A DNA stretch of 7,083 bases from Clostridia bacterium (GTDB lineage: Bacteria; Bacillota; Clostridia; Oscillospirales; Acutalibacteraceae): assembly GCA_017502965.1 (NCBI GenBank), contig JAFVTZ010000172.1, positions 1-7,083 on the forward strand. Direction: 5' to 3'. Every line of letters begins with the position of its first letter. The first letter of the stretch is position 1. The notes under the pieces are model-generated. The model did not search any database. It was given only the letters and a program-made list of their open reading frames with translations, and was not told where the DNA came from. Position numbers and translations under genes: made by a program. Shown here one piece after another: positions 1-6,013 of the stretch.

Positions 1-158
1 CAAGAGAAGTAAATACTGAGCGAGACAACAGAGCTGAATTTTCTCCATCGTTTTTCTTTACGGAAAGTACGCTTTTCATCTTCGGTTAAAAGTTTGTATT
101 GTTCTTTTAGCGCATAGTTTATATTTTTGTTTGTATTCTTATACTTGAAATATCGCAT
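1..158 (-). CDS. Basic small protein of unknown function, C-terminus cut by window edge
   Basis: A minus-strand frame opens with ATG at 158-156 and stays open to the window edge, giving 52 complete residues. It starts MRYFKYKNTN. Residues 2-40 are highly basic (about 14 Lys/Arg), include a stretch that looks helical (about 13-40, with KLLTEDEKR and RKEKRWRK), and lead into a hydrophobic stretch beginning near residue 41 (FSSVVSLSIYFS). That suggests a cytoplasmic basic N-terminus followed by a transmembrane segment lost beyond the edge. The start is supported by an AAGGG ribosome binding site at 165-169, six bases upstream. I do not recognise a characterised family; the sequence reads like a conserved hypothetical clostridial protein. 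Function unknown, but the reading frame itself looks real. Confidence 0.62.
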   Translation of the reverse strand, partial: MRYFKYKNTNKNINYALKEQYKLLTEDEKRTFRKEKRWRKFSSVVSLSIYFS

Positions 159-306
159 TTTTGTCCCTTCTTTACGATATTTTTATAGGTTGATTTTTAT
201 CTCTAATTTTGCATTTGTATTACAATGCATTTGGCAAAGTCCATACCACATAAAGTTGTACGCACTCAAAGACTCCTTCTCGGAGGGAGGTTTTCTTGAC
301 AACCAC

Positions 307-336
307 ATTATAACACAAAATCGGCAGAGAAAACAA
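307..336 (-). promoter_or_regulatory. Possible promoter for the partial gene at 1-158
   Basis: On the minus strand, TATAAT (307-312) is preceded by TGT, making an extended -10. TTGTTT (331-336) lies 18 bases further upstream as a weak -35. The -35 falls in the loop of the terminator hairpin at 321-348, so terminator and promoter are interleaved. It would give a leader of about 140 nt before the ATG at 158. The -10 is good and the -35 mediocre; no expression evidence. Confidence 0.4.
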
Positions 337-348
337 CATCTCTGCCGA
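321..348 (-). terminator. Hairpin terminator after the 55-aa mini-protein gene
   Basis: A perfect 10-bp inverted repeat (TCGGCAGAGA at 321-330, TCTCTGCCGA at 339-348) encloses an 8-base loop. On the minus strand it is followed by TTTTGTGTT, a short broken U-tract, which suits intrinsic termination of the gene ending at 396. On the plus strand the following bases (AATTTG) are a poorer tail. No plus-strand gene ends nearby. Confidence 0.68.
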
Positions 349-395
349 AATTTGTAATCATCATTATGAGAAGCCTTGCGAAGCAACCTTTTTGA

Positions 396-563
396 TTATT
401 CCTCTTGGTCGGTTACGTCTTCGTAATCCTCTTCGGAATCACATTCGAGATAATCGCCTTTGATGCGGTTTTTGTTTGAGAATTTGTCAAAAATCGCAAG
501 AGCACCTATAACAGCGCCAAAAACGGCAAGTATGGATAAAAGAAATTTAAAAAAGCCTTTCAT
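396..563 (-). CDS. 55-aa membrane-anchored mini-protein with acidic tail
   Basis: A short minus-strand gene runs from ATG (563-561) to TAA (398-396). The 55-residue product has a basic start (MKGFFK), one hydrophobic segment at about residues 4-25 rich in Leu/Ala/Val/Gly, a short basic linker (about 27-36, KFSNKNRIKG) and a strongly acidic tail (37-55, about 11 Asp/Glu in 19 residues). This predicts a single-span membrane protein; with the linker positive, an N-out/C-in or signal-anchor-like topology are both possible. The start is fixed by GGAG at 572-575, eight bases upstream. A consensus promoter lies directly upstream and a hairpin terminator downstream, so it is a complete, separately transcribed gene downstream of cls. 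Similar tiny TM-plus-acidic-tail proteins occur in Clostridia as hypotheticals. Function unknown. Confidence 0.78.
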   Translation of the reverse strand: MKGFFKFLLSILAVFGAVIGALAIFDKFSNKNRIKGDYLECDSEEDYEDVTDQEE

Positions 564-605
564 AGATAAGACTCCTTTCTCAGAATTTGATTTTTAGATA
601 TAATT

Positions 606-634
606 ATTATATCAGTATTTTTATAAAATGTCAA
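606..634 (-). promoter_or_regulatory. Perfect consensus sigma-A promoter with extended -10
   Basis: On the minus strand, TTGACA (634-629) and TATAAT (611-606) are separated by exactly 17 bases, and TGA directly precedes the -10, giving an extended -10 (TGnTATAAT). The predicted RNA start, near 599, leaves a leader of about 36 nt before the ATG at 563. The -35 hexamer directly abuts the cls stop codon at 635-637. The -10 is part of an AT-rich palindrome (597-613). Confidence 0.82.
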
Positions 635-2167
635 TCACATAAAGGGAGCAAAGATATGGAGTATTGCCTGCTTCATTCTGAGAAGTATCGGGCGCTTTTT
701 CCATTTCTCAAGTTTTATTTCACGGCACTGCTGTAAAGTCTCGTTAAAATGGTCGCGGATGTCAAGAACTGTGCTGTTATCGCATATCCACGCTCCGCAT
801 TCAAAATGGAAAACGAAACTGCGGTAGTCCATATTGACAGTACCCACAGTGGCAACCTTATCATCCGAAATAAAAAGTTTTGAATGAACAAACCCCGGTG
901 TATACTCATAAATTTTTATGCCTGCTTCAAGCAGTTCCAGATAATTATACTGGGTTACATTATGTGCATAGGTCTTATCAGGAACAAAAGGTGTTATTAT
1001 TCTTATATCAATACCCGATCTTGCCGCCATTTTCAGAGCGCTTTTCATATTATTGTCAATAATAAGATACGGGGTCATAATATAAACATAACGCTGGGCG
1101 GTGTTGAGAATTTGCATATAAAGCCCTTCGGCAGGATTTTTCTCGGTCAAGGGGTCGTCAGAGTAAGGGATAACAAATCCGTCATCCTCAGAGGAGCATT
1201 CGGCTATATGTTTTTTAATGGGGATCCGCTTGTGGGTGGAAAACTCCCACATACAGCAAAACATTGCGAGAAAACTTGTAACAGCCTTTCCTTTTATTAT
1301 TACCGCACAGTCAAGCCAATAACCGAAGCGTTCGATTTTATTTATATATTCGTCACCGATATTTATGCCGCCTGTTATTGCGGTTTTACCGTCTATAACA
1401 ATGATTTTACGGTGATTTCGGTTGTTCATAAATATATTCATTATGGGGTTTATGGGATTAAATGCTGTGACTTCAATACCCTCGGATTTGAGTTTGGAAA
1501 CAAAACCTCTGTTCTGGCGCTTAATTGAACCGAAATCGTCGAAAATAATCTTTACTTCTACCCCTTCTTTTACTTTTCGGGAGAGTATTTCGTGCATCTG
1601 GTCCCACATATATCCCTCGGCAAGGATGAAGAATTCAATATAGATGTATTTTTCTGCGGCTTCAAGTTCCTGCAAAAGACGGGGGAAGAATTTTTCACCG
1701 GGGGAGAGATATTCGGTTGAGGTTTTATCATAAAGCGGATATCCCGATTCGCCGGTTAAGTAGTCTGCCTGACGGGAGTGGATAAGGTCATAATATTTAA
1801 GTTTATCGCGGACAGTTTCATCATCCCGCAAGTATCTTAAATATCTTGCTTCGCATATACGCATACGCTTTTTTATTATCGGCATAATACGTCCGCCGCC
1901 CCAGAGCAAAAACACCGTAATTCCGAATACGGGAAACAGCAGGATAAAAACTATCCATGCTATTTTATGGTCTGGGTTAGACCTGCGGTTTATTATAATA
2001 ACAACAGTCAGAATACCCAGAAACATTGACAGCACATATAGACCTGTCGAATGCCAGGTAACATTGTAAAGAGAGGCAAACAGAAAACCGAACTGGATAA
2101 GTAATAAAAATGCAGATATTATTATTCTGGTGGGGATTCTGATACCGTGTTTAGGTTTGTTTTTCAT
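635..2167 (-). CDS. cls: Cardiolipin synthase (phospholipase D superfamily)
   Basis: A 510-aa membrane enzyme that by family knowledge condenses two phosphatidylglycerol molecules into cardiolipin and glycerol at the inner face of the membrane. The N-terminus has hydrophobic segments at about 14-34, 40-60 and 68-90, matching the membrane-anchoring PLDc_N region. Two phospholipase D catalytic motifs follow: HxK(x4)D at H252/K254/D259 (NHRKIIVIDG) and at H428/K430/D435 (FVHSKLFISDD). Both keep all key residues and the downstream Gly/Asn positions (GGINIGDEY; GTVNMDYRS), so it should be active. The length is normal for bacterial Cls. The start is supported by AAAGGCGGTG at 2175-2184, one base off the full anti-SD complement and seven bases upstream. 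It has its own promoter in the divergent region. No hairpin with a U-tract is seen after its stop, so transcripts may run into the 396-563 gene. Confidence 0.95.
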   Translation of the reverse strand: MKNKPKHGIRIPTRIIISAFLLLIQFGFLFASLYNVTWHSTGLYVLSMFLGILTVVIIINRRSNPDHKIAWIVFILLFPVFGITVFLLWGGGRIMPIIKKRMRICEARYLRYLRDDETVRDKLKYYDLIHSRQADYLTGESGYPLYDKTSTEYLSPGEKFFPRLLQELEAAEKYIYIEFFILAEGYMWDQMHEILSRKVKEGVEVKIIFDDFGSIKRQNRGFVSKLKSEGIEVTAFNPINPIMNIFMNNRNHRKIIVIDGKTAITGGINIGDEYINKIERFGYWLDCAVIIKGKAVTSFLAMFCCMWEFSTHKRIPIKKHIAECSSEDDGFVIPYSDDPLTEKNPAEGLYMQILNTAQRYVYIMTPYLIIDNNMKSALKMAARSGIDIRIITPFVPDKTYAHNVTQYNYLELLEAGIKIYEYTPGFVHSKLFISDDKVATVGTVNMDYRSFVFHFECGAWICDNSTVLDIRDHFNETLQQCREIKLEKWKKRPILLRMKQAILHIFAPFM

Positions 2168-2210
2168 CTGCAGTCACCGCCTTTGAGGCAAAAAATTCTG
2201 ATTTTTAAAT

Positions 2211-2239
2211 ATTTTACCATATTTTTTATAATAATGCAA
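2211..2239 (-). promoter_or_regulatory. Promoter of cls
   Basis: On the minus strand, TTGCAT (2239-2234) and TAAAAT (2216-2211) are spaced 17 bases apart. TGG precedes the -10, giving an extended -10. Transcription would start near 2204, about 37 nt before the cls ATG. The -35 lies 19 bases from the -35 of the plus-strand promoter, so the two promoters are back to back. Confidence 0.68.
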
Positions 2240-2258
2240 TTTTTATATATTATTATTG

Positions 2259-2288
2259 TTGTAATCTTAAAGCAAGTTGTGGTATAAT
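2259..2288 (+). promoter_or_regulatory. Probable promoter of the ymfF-ymfH-lgt-folD operon
   Basis: TTGTAA (2259-2264), an 18-base spacer and TATAAT (2283-2288) preceded by TGG form an extended -10 promoter on the plus strand. The predicted start near 2295 gives a leader of about 230 nt, containing six hairpins, before the ATG at 2524. The -10 is inside the 12-bp direct repeat whose second copy lies at 2487-2498. Confidence 0.62.
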
Positions 2289-2498
2289 GACTGTAGTTTG
2301 TCAAAACGCTGTTAGAGTTTTGACAAAGCCGATAAAATCGGCTTCGTGTGATTGAATTCTTTAATAATTCAATCACACACAACATTCATTGCAATGGTTA
2401 AAGACAAATTTTTTTTGAAAATTTGTCTCCAAATCGAAGATTTGGTGTCGAAACTGGAAAAACCTGTTTCGACTAACTATAACCATTATAATGACTGT
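2283..2498. repeat. Direct-repeat-bounded block of six inverted repeats
   Basis: The exact 12-mer TATAATGACTGT occurs at 2283-2294 and 2487-2498. Six hairpins lie between the copies: 2297-2307/2317-2327 (11 bp), 2326-2333/2337-2344 (8 bp, AAA loop), 2346-2358/2366-2378 (13 bp), 2402-2412/2418-2428 (11 bp), 2429-2435/2439-2445 (7 bp, GAA loop) and 2447-2454/2466-2473 (8 bp). The block's ends also resemble each other as an imperfect inverted repeat: 2294-2307 against 2466-2479 matches at 12 of 14. No ORF fits. No hairpin is followed by a proper U-tract on the plus strand, so they are not obvious terminators. The block may be a structured leader RNA or a small MITE-like insertion with a 12-bp target duplication. 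The repeats are certain; the interpretation is open. Confidence 0.7.
2387..2493 (+). ncRNA. Possible four-way-junction RNA fold in the operon leader
   Basis: Three adjacent hairpins (2402-2428, 2429-2445, 2447-2473) are enclosed by a long-range pairing. 2387-2400 pairs with 2480-2493, with AATGGTTA against TAACCATT perfect and CATT against AATG beyond a two-base internal mismatch. The result is a closed cloverleaf-like structure with an outer stem and three arms. It lies in the predicted 5' leader of the ymfF operon. It does not match a riboswitch class I can recognise, and the same symmetry could equally form a DNA cruciform. Confidence 0.4.
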
Positions 2499-2523
2499 TA
2501 TAATATATGAACGGAGATAGATT

Positions 2524-3801
2524 ATGTCTGTAAAAAATGTGACTCTCTCCTCGGGTGTAGAGGGGTTGTTTATTGAAAACCAGCGTTTCAATACAACACT
2601 TATTTCTTTTAATTTTTATATGCCGCTTGAAAAGAAAAGGGTGGCAGCAAATGCTTTGCTTCCTTTTATTCTGACCAGTTGCAGTAAGGCTTACCCTGAT
2701 TTTTCGCGCCTTAATTATAAACTTAATAAACTTTACGGCGCAAGGCTTGATGCTTCGGCTGAAAAGAACGGCGACTATCAACTGCTCAAGATGAATATTT
2801 CGGTTATAAATGACCGTTTTTCAATTGACGGCGAATCTCTTATCAAGCAGGCAACCGACCTGTTACTCGGTCTTATTTTCGAGCCTAATACCGAAAACGG
2901 TGCGTTTCTGGATACTGACCTTGAAAGAGAAAAGCGCAAGGCTATTGAGCATATAAAGGGCGAATTCAGTGAAAAACGCATTTATGCCAAAAACCGCCTT
3001 ATTGAAGAAATGTACCGCGGAAAGGTTTACGGTATACCAAAATGCGGAACTGTCAGTGATGTTGAAGCGATTACGGGTCAAAGCCTTTATGAGGCTTGGG
3101 AGCATCTGCTAAAAACTGCCTTTGTAAGAGTTCACGTTGTGGGAGCGGCTTTGCCTGCGGGACTTTTTGAGGAAGTTTCAGACCGCTTTGCAAAGATTGA
3201 GCGCTTGGATGTTGTTAACTGCAAAGGTTCAAGAGTCACCGAATTTGCGCTCGAGCCTTATAAAGTTACCGAGTGTGACGATATAGCACAGGGCAAACTT
3301 TGTATGGGCTTTTCCTGTGAGATGAGCGGTAATGACGATGAGTCTTTGCCGATGATGGTAATGTCAGATATTTTCGGCGGCGGCCCTTATTCAAGACTTT
3401 TTGCCAATGTGCGCGAAAAGATGAGCCTTTGCTATTACTGTACGGCTTCCTGCATTCGTCAGAAAGGTCTGCTTATTGTAGAATCGGGTGTTGAGGCGCA
3501 AAACTGCGAAAAGGCTCAGAAAGAGATTTTAAATCAACTTGAAATTGTTAAAAAAGGTGAGTTTTCGGATTTTGAATTCGAGTCATCAATTAAGAGTATC
3601 TGCGATTCGCTGAATACTTATAATGACAGTCTTACTTCGCTTAATAACTGGTATGCGATAAAAATCAACAACACAAAACTTTACTCACCTTCGGATATAG
3701 CCGAAAAGATTAAGAAAATCACAAAGCAGGATGTTATAGATGCCGCAAACGGGGTAAATCTTCATACTGTTTATAAACTTGTACCTAAGGAGGTAGACTG
3801 A
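2524..3801 (+). CDS. ymfF: M16-family peptidase-like subunit lacking the zinc motif (YmfF-like)
   Basis: A 425-aa protein of the M16 (pitrilysin/mitochondrial processing peptidase) fold, cytoplasmic by absence of a signal peptide. The N-terminal half shows the family layout, but the expected HxxEH is absent: the equivalent region (about 40-75, with ALLPFILTSCSKAYPDFSRL) carries no His-His-Glu set, so it is probably not catalytic on its own. The C-terminal half keeps the M16 Arg/Tyr segment, YSRLFANVREKMSLCYY at 289-305. This matches Bacillus subtilis YmfF, annotated as a probable inactive metalloprotease, which likewise precedes ymfH. By analogy with processing peptidase, it likely pairs with the next gene's product to build the cleavage chamber. 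The start is supported by GGAG at 2513-2516, seven bases upstream. Its stop overlaps the next start by one base (TGATG). Substrate unknown. Confidence 0.85.
   Translation: MSVKNVTLSSGVEGLFIENQRFNTTLISFNFYMPLEKKRVAANALLPFILTSCSKAYPDFSRLNYKLNKLYGARLDASAEKNGDYQLLKMNISVINDRFSIDGESLIKQATDLLLGLIFEPNTENGAFLDTDLEREKRKAIEHIKGEFSEKRIYAKNRLIEEMYRGKVYGIPKCGTVSDVEAITGQSLYEAWEHLLKTAFVRVHVVGAALPAGLFEEVSDRFAKIERLDVVNCKGSRVTEFALEPYKVTECDDIAQGKLCMGFSCEMSGNDDESLPMMVMSDIFGGGPYSRLFANVREKMSLCYYCTASCIRQKGLLIVESGVEAQNCEKAQKEILNQLEIVKKGEFSDFEFESSIKSICDSLNTYNDSLTSLNNWYAIKINNTKLYSPSDIAEKIKKITKQDVIDAANGVNLHTVYKLVPKEVD
3786..3793 (+). promoter_or_regulatory. Strong ribosome binding site of ymfH
   Basis: TAAGGAGG, a near-complete anti-SD complement, lies inside the last codons of ymfF, seven bases before the ATG at 3801. 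It fixes that start and, with the TGATG junction, suggests coupled and roughly equal translation of the two M16 subunits. Confidence 0.8.
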
Positions 3802-5072
3802 TGAAACGCGAAATATTCCATAGCGATATAGGGGAAAGTTATATTAAAGCAACCCTTTCCTCAGGTCTTAAAGTTTATATTCTTGAAAAACCTCAGTATA
3901 ATTCATCTTATGCAATTTTCGGCACAAAGTACGGCTCAATTGACACCTGTTTTTCAGTAAACGGTGATAAGACCCGTGTGCCCGAGGGTATTGCCCATTT
4001 TTTGGAGCATAAACTTTTTGAAAGTGAAGACGGGGATGCTTTTGCAAAATACGCAAAAACAGGTGCATACTGTAATGCATTCACTTCTTTTGACCGCACC
4101 TGCTATCTTTTCTCCTGTTCAGATAAGTTTTATGAAAATCTTGATATATTGCTGTCCTTTGTTCAGTCTCCTTATTTCACAAAGGAAACTGTTGAGAAAG
4201 AGCAGGGAATAATAGGTCAGGAAATCAGGATGTATGACGATAACCCCGGTTGGCGAGTTATGTTCAATATGCTCAAAGGGATGTACCATAAACACCCTGT
4301 AAGAATTGATATTGCGGGCACGGTTGAGTCTATTGCACAGATAGATGACCAACTGCTTTACAAGTGTTATAATACTTTCTATAATCCTTCAAATATGTTT
4401 ATCTGTATTGCAGGAAATGTAGATGCAGAGCGTGTTTTAAAGCAGATAAAAGATTCTGTTAAACCTAAAGACAGCATTGAGATAGAAAGAATAAATGAGG
4501 ATGAGCCCGAAGAGGTAGTAAAACCCTATGTTTCGCAGAAACTTGCAGTTGCTCAGCCGATATTCTGCCTTGGATATAAGGAAAAAATTGAAACTCCTGA
4601 GCGCACTCTTAAAGAAAAAGTGACTACTGCGCTTCTTATTGAAATCCTCGCAGGAGATGCTTCTCCGCTTTATAAAAAACTCATAACCGAGGGGCTTATA
4701 AATGATGAATTTTCTTCTGAATATTTCAACGGCAACGGGTATGCCGCGGTTATATTTGAGGGTGAATCAAATGACCCCGAGCGTGTTGCAGAGGAAATAA
4801 AGGCAGAGGTTGAGCGCGTAAAAGCCGAGGGTATTGATAAAAAACTGTTTTCGGCTATCCGTTGCGGAATGTACGGTAATGCTATACGTATGTTTGACAG
4901 CGTTGATGGAATAGCAATGCAGTTTGTTGACTGTGCAGTTTGCGATACAGGTCTTTTCGATGAAATCAAGTATTTAAGGTCTGTAACGGTTGATGATGTT
5001 TACAGAAGACTGCTTAAGTTAGACGGCGAAAAAACCGTACTTTCGGTTATCAAACCTATGGAGGAAGCCTGA
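3801..5072 (+). CDS. ymfH: M16-family zinc metallopeptidase (YmfH-like)
   Basis: A 423-aa M16 peptidase carrying the inverted zinc motif HxxEH at H66-F-L-E69-H70 (GIAHFLEH). H66 and H70 are zinc ligands and E69 the general base. The likely third ligand is E141 in GQEIRMYDD, 70 residues beyond H70, in the helix where the family keeps it. The region after the motif (KLFE...CNAFTSFDRTCYLF, 71-104) is typical of YmfH-type proteins. The C-terminal half is a degenerate second M16 domain. There is no signal peptide, so it acts in the cytoplasm or at the inner membrane face, probably on peptides or small proteins. The immediately upstream zinc-less paralogue (TGATG junction) argues for a heterodimer. 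Family relatives AlbE/AlbF act in subtilosin maturation, but no bacteriocin gene is seen here. Its stop overlaps the lgt start by one base. Confidence 0.9.
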   Translation: MKREIFHSDIGESYIKATLSSGLKVYILEKPQYNSSYAIFGTKYGSIDTCFSVNGDKTRVPEGIAHFLEHKLFESEDGDAFAKYAKTGAYCNAFTSFDRTCYLFSCSDKFYENLDILLSFVQSPYFTKETVEKEQGIIGQEIRMYDDNPGWRVMFNMLKGMYHKHPVRIDIAGTVESIAQIDDQLLYKCYNTFYNPSNMFICIAGNVDAERVLKQIKDSVKPKDSIEIERINEDEPEEVVKPYVSQKLAVAQPIFCLGYKEKIETPERTLKEKVTTALLIEILAGDASPLYKKLITEGLINDEFSSEYFNGNGYAAVIFEGESNDPERVAEEIKAEVERVKAEGIDKKLFSAIRCGMYGNAIRMFDSVDGIAMQFVDCAVCDTGLFDEIKYLRSVTVDDVYRRLLKLDGEKTVLSVIKPMEEA

Positions 5073-6013
5073 TGGATAAAATTGCTATTACCATTTTCGG
5101 TATAAAACTTACTGTCAGCCGTGTGGCTTTCAGTATCCCGATAGGGGATAAACACTGGGATGTTTACTGGTACGGCATAATAATAGCCTTAGGTTTTTTG
5201 CTGGCTTTGATTTACGGTATGAGAAATGCAAAACGCTTTTCTATTGATACTGACAGAATGCTTGATGTTGTTCTGGTGACAGTGCCTGTAGCAATACTTT
5301 GCGCCAGACTTTATTATGTTATTTTTGACGGGGTTAAACTTGAGAGTATCGGTGACTTTTTCGGTTTCGGAGATTCTTCGGGTTTTGCAGGTCTTGCAAT
5401 TTACGGCGGTGTTATCGGAGCTTTCGCAACAGGCGGAATTATGTGCAAACTCAGAAAAGTCAGAATTTTCGATATGTTTGATATCGCGGCAATAGGTTTT
5501 CTCATCGGTCAGGGAATAGGCAGATGGGGAAATTTCATAAATCAGGAAGCCTACGGCGGTTTCACAAACAGCAGTTGGTGGGGTATGCAGAGCGATATTA
5601 CCGTATATGAAATGGGCGAGGGTCTTGTTCACCCATGTTTTCTTTATGAATCGGTCTGGTGTATAGCGGGATTTTTCCTGCTTCATCACCTTTCTAAAAA
5701 GCGCAAATTCAGTGGTCAGATTATTTTGTCATACTGCGCGTGGTACGGTTTCGGCAGAGCCTTTATCGAACTGCTGAGGACTGACAGTCTTATGATTGGC
5801 GGACTTAAAGTGTCGGCACTTTTGTCCTTTGCGCTTTGTATCGGAGCGGTAACTGCTTTGACAGTGATATTGAGAAGACTTAAAGAAAATGACACAGATG
5901 TTGAATATACTCAGGTTTTTGCTCAGCAATTTGAGGATGAAAGTGTCCAGATTGAAGAAGATGAAACTTCTGAAAGCGATTTAAAGGAGATAGAAGATGA
6001 CCAGAATAATTGA
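5072..6013 (+). CDS. lgt: Prolipoprotein diacylglyceryl transferase
   Basis: A 313-aa multi-span membrane enzyme that, by family knowledge, transfers diacylglycerol from phosphatidylglycerol to the lipobox Cys of prolipoproteins. Visible hallmarks are the N-terminal WDVYWYGIIIALG (29-41), the Lgt signature GRWGNFINQEAYG (150-162) with R151 and N154, HPCFLYES (187-194), and YGFGRAFIELLR (225-236) with Y225, R229, E233 and R236. The HGG segment of E. coli Lgt reads YGG here (Y111), a change common in Gram-positive forms. Several hydrophobic segments span about 31-50, 65-85, 105-125, 136-150, 193-206 and 245-267. The final 25 or so residues form a hydrophilic, highly acidic cytoplasmic tail (EDESVQIEEDETSESDLKE). 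The start has GGAGG at 5060-5064, seven bases upstream, inside ymfH. Its 3' end overlaps folD by 17 nt. Confidence 0.95.
   Translation: MDKIAITIFGIKLTVSRVAFSIPIGDKHWDVYWYGIIIALGFLLALIYGMRNAKRFSIDTDRMLDVVLVTVPVAILCARLYYVIFDGVKLESIGDFFGFGDSSGFAGLAIYGGVIGAFATGGIMCKLRKVRIFDMFDIAAIGFLIGQGIGRWGNFINQEAYGGFTNSSWWGMQSDITVYEMGEGLVHPCFLYESVWCIAGFFLLHHLSKKRKFSGQIILSYCAWYGFGRAFIELLRTDSLMIGGLKVSALLSFALCIGAVTALTVILRRLKENDTDVEYTQVFAQQFEDESVQIEEDETSESDLKEIEDDQNN

Noticed and set aside
127..357. 76-codon plus-strand open frame
   Set aside because: It lies antisense to the start of the better supported edge gene, crosses the hairpin terminator and has no RBS.
183..386. 67-codon minus-strand open frame between the mini-protein gene and the edge gene
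   Set aside because: It needs a TTG start with no properly spaced RBS, runs through the terminator hairpin and a promoter-like site, and has a Cys/Arg-rich composition unlike a real protein.
884..1528. 214-codon plus-strand open frame inside cls
   Set aside because: It is antisense to the conserved, catalytically intact cardiolipin synthase, and its translation looks like a shadow frame.
2297..2473. CRISPR array
   Set aside because: The repeats are different inverted repeats, not regularly spaced copies of one direct repeat, and no cas gene is present.
2295..2523. Known riboswitch or T-box in the ymfF leader
   Set aside because: No T-box sequence, specifier arrangement or recognisable riboswitch core was seen, and no terminator with a U-tract precedes the ATG.
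3801..5072. AlbE/AlbF-like bacteriocin maturation role
   Set aside because: No precursor peptide, radical SAM enzyme or transporter lies nearby, and the neighbourhood is housekeeping.
5189..5689. 166-codon minus-strand open frame inside lgt
   Set aside because: It is antisense to an intact lgt, with no RBS or recognisable domain; a shadow of the real gene.
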